Shown here: positions 34,730 to 45,879 of the stretch, piece by piece
Layout: every line of letters starts with the position of its first letter
Position numbering within the stretch: position 1 is the first letter of the stretch
Assembly (NCBI RefSeq): GCF_014839805.1
Contig: NC_051120.1
Coordinates: 5,518,001-5,582,000, forward strand
Reading direction: 5' to 3'
DNA length: 64,000 nt
Source: Manduca sexta
Lineage: Eukaryota; Arthropoda; Insecta; Lepidoptera; Sphingidae
Made by a program: the position numbers and the translations under genes
Notes under the pieces: generated by a model
The model's database searches: none
Told to the model about the DNA's origin: nothing
What the model saw: only the letters and a program-made list of their open reading frames with translations

Positions 34730-35076
34730 TGTCGCCGCAGCACCTCGTTATTCGTTGAATTGGTGAATTTCCGGAGCGATAGTGGCGCCATCTATCATTA
34801 CATCGAGGAAGTATTAGAAGAGGAGGGAGGTCGACTGCTGTCAATATAAGGACCGGCCGAACGACGAGAGCTCAATCTTGTAGAAGTTTTAGTACGAGTC
34901 TTATTTGGACGCTCGAACCGAGCACATTGTGTATTCCGCTAGTGTTACTATGCAGTAAATTGTTAGTGAAGTAAAGAAGTGTTTCAATAATTGAATAACT
35001 GTCTGGAAAATAAATATACACCGGTGATACTTTACCGGTCATGTAAAAAAATAACCAAGTAAAGAGTTTTCACTCC

Positions 35077-35080
<4 letters not shown>
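34730..35080 (+). repeat. Right LTR, 351 bp
   Basis: The partner of 32350-32700, preceded by TTTCAGAATGGCCG rather than an obvious polypurine tract. It is followed by the AT microsatellite and the end of the interrupted Helitron-like element. Confidence 0.92.
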
Positions 35081-35110
<30 letters not shown>

Positions 35111-35112
35111 TT
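35081..35112 (+). mobile_element. Helitron-like element, part 2
   Basis: The AT run continues from 32349 and ends ATATATAGATTAATGG, equivalent to TATATGTATAGATTTGAG at the end of the intact copy near 39235. Confidence 0.65.
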
Positions 35113-35159
35113 AATGGCCAGATGTATTGAAGGGTTTGATTTAAGTAGTAAGAAGAAGC

Positions 35160-35530
35160 AATTACGTAAGCCGGCATGACTGTGCCGATTTTCTGGGAAT
35201 GCTTGTATCTTTTAATAATAATAATATCAGCCCTGTATTGTATACTTGCCCACTGCTGAGCACGGGCCTCCTCTACTGCTGAGAGGGATTAGGCCTTAGT
35301 CCACCACGCTGGCCTAGTGCGGATTGGTAGACTTCACACACCTTCGAAATTCCTATAGAGAAACTTCTCAGATGTGCAGGTTTCCTCACGATGTTTTCCT
35401 TCACCGTTAAAGCGAACGATAAATTCACAAAGTATATTTGTATCTTTTACTGGTCGAAAATTTGTTTGCGTTTCACTTCGCTTAACATCAGATGTAGTAA
35501 AGCCACTATGCCAAGCTACGATAAAAAAAG
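35160..35530 (-). repeat. Rep-E copy split by a SINE-A
   Basis: Rep-E on the minus strand appears in two pieces: GTAAGCCGGCATGACTGTGC near 35167 and CATCAGATGTAGTAAAGCCA with CTATGCCAAGC near 35488-35518. Between them lies the SINE-A at 35212-35430. The piece order agrees with the uninterrupted minus-strand copy at 44455-44715. Confidence 0.6.
35212..35430 (-). repeat. SINE-A, 5'-truncated, inserted in Rep-E
   Basis: The tail AATAATATCAGCCCTGTATT, then GCCCACTGCTGAGCACGGGC, AGTCCACCACGCTGGCCTAG and CACGATGTTTTCCTTCACCG. It stops at the AATTCACAAAG block, so the tRNA-like head is missing, as expected for a 5'-truncated retroposition. Confidence 0.88.
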
Positions 35531-35737
35531 ACTAGAGTTAGAGTTTTTTTTTGATAGAGAAGCTCTTTGATATTTTTTTCTGTTATAATTCTAAGGTAAG
35601 GTTTCGAAGGTAAGTAGGAATCATTTTATATTTTTTGCTGAGGTCAATTCTAATCTAATCTAATTAATTGTTCTGCAGTATTGTTTTGTTTGAACTGATA
35701 AGTGTCTATCTTAATTTTAGTAACAATTAGTCTGTAG
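35531..35737. other. AT-rich DNA without features
   Basis: Nothing recognised. Confidence 0.45.
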
Positions 35738-35996
35738 ACTGCCTCGGTGGTATAGTTGTACTGCATACGCGGTACGGGAGCGCTCTGAGGTCAGGTTCGA
35801 ATCTTGTATCAGGAAAAGTGACATTTGGATTTTTTCTGCTCAGTATCAGCCCGAGTCTGGAATTTGTGCCCAATATGCCGATAGGCTCGCCCCCTATCAC
35901 ATCATGGGACGGAACACACTTGGCGAAAAGTGCGTGGCCTAGTATACCCCTTCGGAAATAAATGCGTGATGTTGTGTGTATGTGTGTCTCTGTGTG
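35738..35996 (+). repeat. SINE-B, full length
   Basis: Head ACTGCCTCGGTGGTATAGTT, B-box region GTCAGGTTCGAATCTTG, body TTTCTGCTCAGTATCAGCCC and CGCCCCCTATCACATCATGG, end ACCCCTTCGGAAATAAATGC with a TGTGTG tail. The block 'AGTTGCGCCTCTGC' is deleted near 35941. Confidence 0.88.
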
Positions 35997-36171
35997 TAAC
36001 ATGTAGCTCTACTACGCCTCACTAGTAACACTCACAATACAAGAAAACCACCTATAGACGGTATTTGAGGAAATTAATAAGTTAATTAAAAGAATGGCCT
36101 ACTAAAATATAACGGAAAAATTTCACCGTCACTCAATCCAATATCCAATCTGACCACAATTTCCTCTGTAA

Positions 36172-36405
36172 TCACACACAAACACATCATCACGCAGCAA
36201 ACAGGGCACCCACTTTTCGCCAAGTGTCTTATGTCCCATGATCCAATAGAGCGCGAGCCTATCGCCATGTCGGGCTAAAATTCCAGACTCCAGGCTAATA
36301 CTGACCAGAAAAACTCAACTATCACTTTGCCCGACTCGGAATTCGAACCCAGGACCTCAGAGCGCTCTCGTACCGCGCAAGCAGTTCAACTACTCCACCG
36401 AGGCA
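36172..36405 (-). repeat. SINE-B, near full length, inverted against the previous copy
   Basis: Minus-strand SINE-B with head at 36405 (CTCCACCGAGGCA on +), B box GAATTCGAACCCAGGACC, and body blocks CACCCACTTTTCGCCAAGTG and CCATGATCCAATAGAG. With 35738-35996 it forms an inverted pair about 175 bp apart. Confidence 0.88.
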
Positions 36406-37374
36406 CTCGGTAATCTGTAATCAGTGGGCATCACAACATCGTTAGCCAGGGCATTGCCCTGTGTCCTATAGTAATTGTTTGGCGCGATGCTGCGCGGTGT
36501 GGCGCATCATCTGCCTCGCTGACGCGAAGTCACGCTTGCTTATATACATGGTGATTATTTTTGGATTAAAAAAATACTGGATAGAAAGAAACATCCGTGG
36601 TAGCTTTGACATAATTCTGGGTTACAAGCATTCTTAAGTCAGTCAATTGCATTATTTTTTTCTATGAATTCGGGCATTTCTTCTATCATATTGTAGGGTA
36701 GAATACTCATTCACGTTTTGTATTACCTTCAGCTGCATTTTCACTTACCTCTTCGAACACACACCCCAGGCTGTCATGTCAAAAAGTCCTTTTAATATAC
36801 ATAGGCTTTGTTTAATTAATAAAATTTAACAGATTACAATAAATATAATTAAATAAAATTGTATACAAGAATCTATAGTCACGCAAACAAATCACTAAAC
36901 AACGCTTCAGGCAAAACTAGTATAACACTTAATTAGGCCGCCATAAAAATTATAATGAACATAAAAACAAATATCCTGCGTTTAAAGCAATTTACGCCTC
37001 AAATAAACTATTTCCTGTAAAATTGAACTGATACGCCAAATAGGGTAAATAATAAAGTAAAATAATAGAAACATCCTGTACACGTGCGTTAATGCGTCGT
37101 TTATCATGAACAGATTAACTTTACTGCACTTGTCCCATATAAATGGTGTTTTATTTTTTTGCTTTCTAATATAATTGCTTATTTTTGTACATTTTTTTTC
37201 TGCTTTTTAATACTGCAGTAGTTATTTGGTCTTATTTGCGAGGAATATTATATTTGGCCTTTTAAATGTTGCTTTGCTTATGAACAAATTTTTGCCTAAT
37301 TGGCTATCTTCTCTCTTGTGATGAGATGAGTGAATTAATCATCAGGACATTTAATTGTATTAAAAAAAATCAAA
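36406..37374. other. AT-rich gene-free DNA
   Basis: No gene or named repeat. The patch 36470-36540 (GCGCGATGCTGCGCGGTGTG) is G+C-rich and unexplained. Confidence 0.45.
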
Positions 37375-37690
37375 GCGGCGATAGCCTAGTTGGTTGTGGA
37401 ATGGACTGCCGAATATCCGCAGGTTCAAATCCCAAGGGCACACACCTCTGACTTTTTCTAAAAAAAAATGTGTGTATTCTTTGTGATTTATCGCTTGCTT
37501 TAACGGTGAAGGAAAACATCGTGAGGAAACCTGCATACCTGAGAAATTTTCTATTAGGAATTTTTGAGGGTGTGTGAAGTCTACCAATCCGCACTAGGCC
37601 AGCGTGGTGGACTAAGGCCTATTCCCTCTCAGTAGCAGAGGAGGCCCGTGCCCAACAGTGGGACAGTATGTAATACAGGGCTGATATTAT
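37375..37690 (+). repeat. SINE-A, full length
   Basis: Head GCGGCGATAGCCTAGTTGG, B box GCAGGTTCAAATCCC, GGTGAAGGAAAACATCGTGA, AGGCCAGCGTGGTGGACTAA and tail CAGGGCTGATATTATTATTA. About eight bases near the head-proximal GAGACGAATGTCC block are missing. A-rich sequence of the form TTAAAAAAAA(T)CAAA flanks both sides, a plausible target duplication. Confidence 0.9.
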
Positions 37691-38443
37691 TATTATTAAA
37701 AAAAACAAACATGTATATTTCAAAATTACCTTCTATCTTTATAAATATTTCACAAATGGTTGTGTACTAGTCTGATGTCCACGTATATCCTAAGCTATGT
37801 CGTGTTAATTGTAGCCAAATAAACTTTTTATCTATGTAACTAATTATGCCCCGTCGCACCTCAAGTTGAAGGGTCAAAATATTATTTTCGCATCCCAAAA
37901 TATGAGGGGCCAACACAAACACATTAAAATCATTGTAAACACGAAAACATGCGGTTACATTTTTACCCTCAAATTCCGTTTTTTGCGAAATTCAAAAACT
38001 GACGTTAACTGTCAAAGTATTTTAGTTTTTTTATCGTGGGAACACTTCCTGTATTTATGCCTTGTAATGATGACATTCGATGTTTTATTGGTTTATCGAA
38101 TTGTTTATTGCGAAATTTCACAGGGTGAAGTCAACAATTAACTTAATAGATACTTTTAAATTCCTCTAGGGACCTGCGGATTGTGAGAAAGTAAAATATA
38201 GGAGTTTTTTATCAACAAATTTTTGAAGTATATTTTTAATATGTTGGGAATTAAGGTAAATTTCTTGCAAATAAATAATTTTATGCTAATAAAAATTACA
38301 TTTTTCAACCACATTACGATAGGCCCAAGAATCATCTTTCATTCATGATTGTAATAAATATTTTAATAATATTTTTTTAGATATAATAACTTTAATATCA
38401 CTTACTAACAATTTTTTCTGGTCTTGTCAAAATAAATAACACC
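37691..38443. other. AT-rich gene-free DNA
   Basis: No gene recognised. The 91-codon frame at 37866-38141 shows no family feature. Confidence 0.45.
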
Positions 38444-38620
38444 CAACAATAAATTCCCATGAAACAAAAACAAAAGCCACTCAATTCCAAATTCAAAAAT
38501 GAACAATCATTGACATACTTTTCAAGTCTTACCAAAGTTATAATTTAAACTCAACAATCAATTCCCATCAAACAAAAACAAAAACCACTCAATTCCAAAT
38601 TCAAAAATGAACAATTAACA
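38444..38620. repeat. Two-copy 108-bp-period repeat
   Basis: A segment of about 65 bp with AATTCCCATGAAACAAAAAC and CCACTCAATTCCAAATTCAA occurs at 38444-38508 and again at 38552-38616. A non-repeated stretch lies between. It looks like an old local duplication. Confidence 0.8.
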
Positions 38621-38949
38621 CAATAATATTCACAATAAACTCATCAGTTGTCATCAACACGCACAAACATAATTAAGTTTGCACACGAATCACAATATTC
38701 ATAACACTGGGTATTCAGTAGACGCTAATTTGGATGCAAAACTGATAATTAACGCATTAACATCCAAACAACGTTAACAAAGGTGTGCTTCGCTTCGGAT
38801 TGGGTTAACGTTAAAGTGTGGTTACACTGATGGGTGTTCGGATGATTTCGATGCGACTTTTGGATTGTGTTTTAGTAATACCTTTTAAAAAACATTGGTG
38901 GATTTGGCTATTATGTAAGTAAGGTTGAATTTTGTATGTGACTATGTGA

Positions 38950-39235
38950 ACCCGACAGACGCTGTCCCATCTTTACTATGAATTTGCAGCGCGGATATTG
39001 TCAATCGCTGACAGTTATTTTCAAACAATTGACAGTTATATAAAATTAATATTTTCGCTAAGTTTTCTTAAATTTTCTATATTTCCGCGCAATTTTTTGA
39101 AATTTTTCTTTCATAAGAATCTTCTCCTATTATAACAATAACAAACACAACAAAAAAAAAAATAGTGCAATCGGTCCAGCCGTTATGGCGTGACCAAGGG
39201 AAATAGGTATTCATTTTTATATGTATAGATTTGAG
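38950..39235 (+). mobile_element. Helitron-like element, uninterrupted copy
   Basis: CCGACAGACGCTGTCCCATC, TCAATCGCTGACAGTTATTT, TTCTTTCATAAGAATCTTCT, GTGCAATCGGTCCAGCCGTT and GGCGTGACCAAGGGAAATAG run in the same order as at 32050. It ends TTTTTATATGTATAGATT. The CTAGCTGGC start is missing. Confidence 0.78.
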
Positions 39236-39320
39236 GATAAAATCTAAGGCAATGAAAAATCAATCGGGCAGTACTCTGAGTGCTTGCTCATTAACTATAG
39301 TGACATTATTCAAAACTGAA

Positions 39321-39570
39321 TACCTCCATGGCGTTGTATTAGGGTACGGCTGCAGTATTGAGGTATTTAGATTGGATTCCAGGGTCTGAGCAAAGTGATA
39401 TTGGGTTTTAAGTATCAGCCCGGAATCTGGAATTTGTGCCCGATATACCTATAGTCTTGCTTCGTATCACATCATAGAACGGGATATGTATGGCGGAATG
39501 TGGGTGCATCAGTTACGACTCTGACTACCCCTTCGAGGATAAATGGCATAACTATGTGTACTACACGAAG
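39321..39570 (+). repeat. SINE-B, diverged
   Basis: Head CTCCATGGCGTTGTATTAGG, then AGCAAAGTGATATTGGG, TATCAGCCCGGAATCTGG, ATCACATCATAGAACGGGA and TACCCCTTCGAGGATAAATG. The B box is degraded (GGATTCCAGGGTC). Confidence 0.8.
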
Positions 39571-41576
39571 CTGAAATGCTATTGCAACTGTCATCACTCT
39601 AAGGCCTAATCATCTAAATGTCTTGGAAGGTTTGACTATTTTTGATGCTTGGTAAGAATTAGTGACAAAAATAGTTCTTTAAAATACTATCGCATTCGAA
39701 AACACTCAAATCCGGCTCGAAGGACCACACCATCACAACGCGAACATCCCATACCGCCCCACTCACAACGCGCTGAAGTGCCATGATTACCCTATTTATT
39801 CTATTAAGACAGTAATTGTTTGCTGAATGAGTTGCGTAGACTGTACCCCATTAGCTGTATTGTTGCTTTGTTCCTAAATATGTTTGTTAGTTGCCATCTC
39901 GTGAAGGATTTTGGAATTGTGTTAGTGTTTGAAATTGGTAGAAGCGTCTTTATGCGTTAAAATTAACTAGTTAACTGTAATGGTACTAATAACTAGCAAG
40001 ATTTTTTTCTGATGATTTATATATTTATTCTCTCTACAGTAGGTCATTTTTGCGGATCCCTCATTATTGAGCATCGTTACTCTGAATTATTTTTATAGTT
40101 ATATATTATCTCCATCGGCTTCAGTCTGTCTGATGATATGCTGCATTAATGGAAACATTCAACGCATTGGAAATCTGGTTTATCGACCTTATGGGGTTTT
40201 GTCTTCGTGGTCGCTTCCCTTCTTACTTTCGAACTATGAACAGCTTTTCCAGGTTGTCTGATGTATTTATTTATTAGGTCTATTAAATCATACATTACAT
40301 TATAATAGGTCTAGAAAGTAAGACAAGTCTAAATACAAGATCATTACACCACTAGCTGTACCTACCCACTGTAGAGAGATACATATAAATTATGCTAAAC
40401 TATATTGTTATGCAGAAAAAATAATACACAGCAACTTTAAGTTCAATAATTCAATAATATTAACAATATTAAGGATCATAGCTAGGTAGAAAGTATAGTT
40501 ATAGTATCTTAATATTTGAATTACTAGTATTGACACTGTATTGCCCATATTAAGACAATAGTAAACGGCTACTTACGAATTATAATTAACAATAAATACT
40601 GTACTCAAAAATATATTGCGAATAAAATTCTGTATTAATTCTTGTGGTGTTTAAAAAATAACCCTCCTTTAAATTACAAAATGTTACAATGATGAAACGT
40701 AACAATCAGTGACAAAGTATGTCAAAATACTTGACACAAAATAACACTTTCTTCAAATTAGTCACAGTTTGATACGTTAATCGCAATTATGACCCACTTC
40801 ATCTTGTGATATGTATTTTTTACACTGGCAACATTGTACCTTACTTTTTGAGTTTAAAATAAATAAAAAAAGAACTATTGTTTGCGATACGTACCGTTTA
40901 ACCATGTCAAACTATCAAGGGTTGATGGGGCAAAGAATGACTGACGTTTTCAACCCTAGCATAGATAATAAAACGCAAAGGACAACAAAGCCGCGTTTAC
41001 AAATTTTTATGTTCTAAATTTGAAATTTTATTATTTAATAAACTGATCCGAGGTTTTTAAAAGGGGGCTTTGGAAATATTCATTAGTGGCAATAAAAAAG
41101 TAATGTCCCATTGTGATCGATCGATGAATTTCTCGAGATGATTTTGCGAATTTTTATTTACGATCCCGGTTTGATTTTACGATACATTTTAGTGTCGAAT
41201 CGTTATTTCGTGAGAAATGTTACCAGGTGTCTCTGAAATATTCGGTATAAAGGTTTTAAAAAAATGCGATGGCACCATACCAAACTTCAAAGGACCTCGT
41301 TTACAACATAACTTACATAAGATACACTTCATTAAATATATATTTATTTAGTTACTCATTATGTACAAATGAAATAATATTAAGAAAAAATACAATAAGT
41401 AAAAATGGCGGTCTTATCACTTTAGGCAATATCTTCTACCTTCTATTTTTTATTATTTTCCTTTTTCTTCTATGGGATGGATATAAGTAAATAAGAAAGA
41501 GAGCACAGTGTAGTGAAGTATTTATATTTTAAATTCATGTTTTGTCATGTAGTGTATGATGAACACCAGTGGCGAA
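39571..41576. other. AT-rich gene-free DNA
   Basis: No gene, RNA gene or named repeat is recognised over about 2 kb. Confidence 0.45.
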
Positions 41577-42113
41577 GGGTGAAGTTTTTTTAATTTCTTT
41601 GAATAACGAGCGATACTTACTTTAAGCGATACAACCGCCTATAAACAGTAGAAACACCAACACCTTGAATTACAAAGTATTGTTTGGTATTCCACCACGC
41701 TCACCATCCTGAGACATGAGATGTTAAGTCTCATTATGTCCAGTAGTTACACTGGCTACAATATCCTTCAAACCGGGACACAACAATGACTAGACACTGC
41801 GGCTTGACGGCAGAAATAGGCATTGCAGCTGTACCTACCCAGGACTCTCACATATGAGAGACCCACGACCAGTTTTCCGACACCCGACACAACATATAGG
41901 TACTTACATAATTACAGTCCGAAAATAGTTCTGCATTGCAATGGTACCTACCCAGGCGGACTCTCACATACGAGAGACCCAGTACCAATTTTCCGAAAGA
42001 TAACCCGACACAACACAAAGGTACTTGTATAAATACGGTCCGAAAATAGTTCTAGTAATTAAATTTTACCTTAAATACGAAAGGAATCGGTTCATATAGA
42101 TCCTTTGCCACTG
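41577..42113 (-). mobile_element. hAT-type MITE carrying Rep-D
   Basis: The ends CAGTGGCGAAGGGT (left) and ATCCTTTGCCACTG (right) are inverted repeats of the hAT type. Outside them lie ATGAACAC (41569-41576) and ATGAATAC (42114-42121), an 8-bp duplication with one mismatch, as hAT transposases make. The interior from about 41586 to 41880 is a minus-strand Rep-D. After it a unit of about 113 bp (GTACCTACCCAGG...GAAAATAGTTCT) is repeated in tandem at 41831-41943 and 41944-42053. No transposase is encoded. A second locus, 55384-55645, has Rep-D joined to the same right end. Confidence 0.82.
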
Positions 42114-43255
42114 ATGAATACACATACAAAAAGCTTTTTAAATACCATATCCGTTACCCCATAATTTAAACCTTATAATGATAGGTTTACGTCGTATTAT
42201 GTAAATGAGAACATTAACAATTGTGCTTTACTTTCAGTTAAAGTATTACACCCGCAGCGTCCATCAAAAACAATTTAACCGTGTCATTTAACTGTATAAT
42301 AACAAGTTAAGAACATAACTGCACATAAAGTTGTTCTTAACTGATTTGTTTTTTAACTAATTTATGTGCTTTTGACATGATATGCATCGCCTATGGTTGA
42401 GATATAGAGACGGATTTGGCTAGAAGTGGCATTGTAATCCATGAAAAAAATATATGACATCATGAATAGACATTTCAGAAAATAGAATAGAATAAGTTCC
42501 TTTTTTAAATTTCTTTTTTTCTAGATCTATAAAAATAGAAAATATAAAAATTAGCATCGAATAAAAATAATTCCATTTTCAAATTTTATTTTTTCAAGAT
42601 GTACAAAATAGTCATGACAATTGATAGATTTGTAAAATTATGTTTATAGGAGCTTCTCCACAAATATTGCTTTTATTAAACCATACTTTAAAGGGCTAGC
42701 ATGTGCAGCGTCGACACCATTTTTCTAAGTGACAGAATACACAAGAATGACAGAGAAATAAATATTCGACTCATGCAATCGATGAATGTGTATTTTATAC
42801 CTTAAATATTAAAAAAAGAAATATTTTTTATACTTAACAAAAATATAAAAACGGATAAAAGTAAAATTATTAACAAATACATTATTTCCACCATACATAT
42901 TTGTTTTTTTCTTTAATATTTATTGTGTACAATAAAGGTTTAAATAAATAAAACTATTTAAAATCATTGTCACATTTTCATAGTTTAATATTATAAGTAA
43001 ACACTGTTCTGTTTGTTATAACTACGCTCATGTAACATCTAGTATCTATATATAAAACAATAGCGTGGTTTACCCTCAAGCGGGTCAAAGAAATGGGATT
43101 TTAACTATCGTTATTACATGTAAATTAATTAATGACATATCTTGTACTGTTTAACAGATATTAAGCGTGATGGTATGTTTGATAGGTGACAGGAAGTGAG
43201 CCGAAGAGGAGGCTACAGTCATCTTCTGCTTCCTCTTTATCATCAGCCTTTGAAT
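42114..43255. other. AT-rich gene-free DNA
   Basis: No gene recognised. Confidence 0.45.
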
Positions 43256-43712
43256 GTCCATATGAATATAAGCTTTTTAATTTTTTTTTAGAGCAAGCTG
43301 TTGAACCAGCCAGTATCTTGACTCTGTGACTTTTTTTTATTTGAATGACGAGACGATCTTGCTATTCGTCTGATTGTAAGCGATACGACCGCCCATAAAC
43401 AATTGAAACACCATACAACACCTTGAATTACAAGTATTGTTTGGTATTCCTCTGCGCTCGCTATCCTGAGACATGAGATGTTAAGTCTCATTATGTCCAG
43501 TAGTTACACTGGCTACAATGTCCTTCAAACCGGAACACAACAGTGACTAGACACTGTTGCTTAGCGATAGAAATAAATATTGCGGTGGTACCTACCGAGG
43601 TGGATGCTCACATATGAGAGACCTCACGCCAGTAAAGTTCATGTGAATATAAGCTTCGCCTAAAATTTTTAGATTAAGGTATTAAACCAGCCAGCATCAA
43701 GATTCTGTGACT
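43256..43712. repeat. Diverged 75-bp direct duplication flanking a Rep-D
   Basis: GTCCATATGAATATAAGCTT...CTCTGTGAC (43256-43328) and GTTCATGTGAATATAAGCTT...TTCTGTGAC (43638-43712) share their order, including GAACCAGCCAGTATC against AAACCAGCCAGCATC. Between them lies one Rep-D. The duplication is too long for a target site, so a segmental tandem duplication is likelier. Confidence 0.7.
43329..43637 (-). repeat. Rep-D, near full length
   Basis: From the T-run/ATTTGAATGACGAGACGA end to CTCACATATGAGAGACC near 43618. Middle blocks CACCTTGAATTACAAGTATT, TGAGACATGAGATGTTAAG, TCCAGTAGTTACACTGGCTA and CAAACCGGAACACAACAG are intact. Confidence 0.88.
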
Positions 43713-43904
43713 TTACCAGATTGTTTTATATGCTTGTAGGTGGACGACCGACGCTGTGGTTACCACACTACCTTATACCTATAAGGCTCTAATATTATAT
43801 TCTATAAGCTTTTGTCAAATGTTAAAGGAGATCGTGATATCTGAAAGAAAAATCAATGTAAGGTAACATGATATCATCAATATAAAAGTTTAGAGTAAAA
43901 AACA

Positions 43905-44146
43905 TACATCACCACTTTAACCTCGAAGGGGTAGGTAGAGTTGCAACCAGGGCTTGGTCTTTTCACTTAGTATATTCTATCCCATGATGTGATCGAAGGC
44001 CACCCTATCGCTATGTCGAACACAAAAATAGACATCGGGCGGAATGTTAGAAAAAAAAATATATCACTTATCTCGACCCAGGATTCGAACCTGGGAGTTT
44101 GAAGCAGTGCCGTACCACTCAATACAGCTACACCACTAAGACAGTT
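43905..44146 (-). repeat. SINE-B, diverged
   Basis: The tail CTCGAAGGGGTAGGTAGAG, body CCCATGATGTGATCGAAGGC, B box GGATTCGAACCTGGGAG and A-box region TACAGCTACACCACTAAGAC read on the minus strand in the standard order. Confidence 0.82.
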
Positions 44147-44454
44147 TTGAGTAACTGCTATTCAATTAAACACCTATTTAAAAAAAAAAGCTACAGCTTC
44201 AATTATCCTCACTTCATCCCACAAATATCTCTCTTAGCTAGCAATTTTAACACAATCGCGTCCCGATGATACACAACTCCCAGTATTCTTAAAATCATAC
44301 GGATTGTTCCTCAAACTCCCTGAGGATCTGTTCACTGATTGGTATACTCTGTACCACAAAAGGTACCAATTAACTGTCATTATACAAACATACAATAGAC
44401 TACAACGGCGAGATGCTTTGAAAAGAGTTGATATTTATTAAGGCGCATAGTATT
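44147..44454. other. AT-rich DNA without features
   Basis: Nothing recognised. Confidence 0.45.
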
Positions 44455-44715
44455 TTAACTTACTGGTGGTAGGATATATTTTATATCCGCTCGGATAGCG
44501 ACCACCGTATACAAGGTGTTAAAACCCGCCATCATAGCCTATGTAAATGTGTTTCGTTTCGAGATCAGCCTGTGTATATCCGGTTCTAAGAGGCCGGCAT
44601 AATTGTGTCAACTGTTGAGGGGTAATCATCTCTTGTCAGTTAACATTCTATTGGACCCCACTCCATTCACCACCAGGTGCAGTAAAGTCACTATGCCGAG
44701 CCATATAATAACAAA
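44455..44715 (-). repeat. Rep-E, near full length
   Basis: Minus-strand Rep-E: TATTTTATATCCGCTCGGAT, ACAAGGTGTTAAAACCCGCC, AGCCTGTGTATATCCGGTTC, GGCCGGCATAATTGTGTCAA, TTGGACCCCACTCCATTCAC and GTAAAGTCACTATGCCG in order. Confidence 0.82.
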
Positions 44716-45339
44716 AAAAGATCTGTAAATTGCAGTAAAATAAGATAAGATTTTTTTACACGGCTAGTTCATTCGGTAAATCCAAAAAAATATAATAAAA
44801 ATATATACGACGATGTTGATACAGCAATTGCAACTCAGTTTCCTCCTTAAGTGCGATGACATGAGACACAGTCAAGTTAAGGTCTGCATCTTAATCCATG
44901 TAGCATCGGAATGTTTGCCGGCAAACATGACAGCTATATGACATTTACGTGTGTCATGGGAATATAACCTTATATACTACATAATAAGCAAAGCCGGCAA
45001 CCATTCAGATGCTTTAAGTGTTAAGATAGTCCCTATTAAATAAAGGCATATAAACATCAGCTCAAATGAAATTTTAAGTCCCATATGACCGATTTTGACA
45101 GCTGAGTTATGTTTATGTAACACTACCGACGCAGCTGAGAATAAGCTCTTAAATAATCTTAAGTCTGACTTCATAAATACTTTAATGCGTTAACCGCCTA
45201 TTTGAGATTTTACTCAAAGGTAAGATTTATTTTATTTTATTTATTTATTACTTTTTTCCAGCAGACTTAACACTTCGATTACAATAATTTAAATATTATA
45301 ACTTATAGCTATAGTGTATGCTCAAGTAAGAAAATGAGT
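44716..45339. other. AT-rich gene-free DNA
   Basis: No gene recognised. Confidence 0.45.
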
Positions 45340-45650
45340 TTTTTTTATTGCTTTGAATGACGAGACGAGCTTGCCATTCGCCTAATGGTAAGCGATACGA
45401 CCGCCCATAAATAGTGGAAACACCATCCAACACCTTGAATTACAAAGTATTGTTTCGTATTCCACTGTGTTTGCCATCCTGAGACGTGAGATGTTAAGTC
45501 TCGTTATGTCCAGTAGTTACACTGGTTAGAATGACCTTCAAACTGGAACACAACAATGACTACACAGTGCTACTTGGCGGCAAAAATAGACATTGCGGTG
45601 GTACCTACCCAGACGGACTCTCACATAGGAGAGACCTACCACCAGTAACA
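45340..45650 (-). repeat. Rep-D, near full length
   Basis: TTATTGCTTTGAATGACGAG through CACCATCCAACACCTTGAAT, TGAGACGTGAGATGTTAAG, TAGTTACACTGGTTAGAATG and GGTGGTACCTACCCAGACGG to ACCTACCACCAGTAA. The copy defines both ends well. Confidence 0.88.
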
Positions 45651-45879
45651 ATTAAATTATTAATGCTGCTCTAAAGATCATTACTGCCCCTTAACAACGC
45701 AATCGTAATTACGATCTACTACGCAAAACACCACAATTACAGAACTATTTGTTCAAAAAATGGCACAAATAGAAATTATGAAATTCTTATAAACGTCCCT
45801 TTATTAAATACGCGAGAATGTGTATTTTCAATCGACTGCTGTGGTCTTAAAGGAGGTTTACACTGGTATTATAGTCAAT
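45651..45879. other. DNA without features
   Basis: Nothing recognised. Confidence 0.45.

Larger units (their letters stand above)
32350..35080 (+). mobile_element. Non-coding LTR retroelement, recent insertion
   Basis: A 2731-bp element with 351-bp LTRs at 32350-32700 and 34730-35080 that differ at one base (AAGTTAAGAG against AAGTAAAGAG). The LTRs begin TGTCG and end CGACA. The interior of about 2.03 kb encodes none of the usual gag or pol proteins. Instead it holds a SINE-C, a Rep-D end, a 22-bp tandem array and a two-unit 214-bp tandem repeat. It lies in an AT microsatellite, so its target duplication (TATA-like) cannot be sized. Orientation follows the TATAAG/AATAAA signals in the LTR. 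It resembles LARD/TRIM-type non-autonomous elements that depend on a relative's enzymes; superfamily undetermined. Confidence 0.88.

Noticed and set aside
34441..34849. Overlapping frames in the right part of the LTR element, up to 116 codons
   Set aside because: They overlap the LTR boundary on both strands, and the corresponding left LTR gives the same partial peptides. None resembles Gag or Pol.
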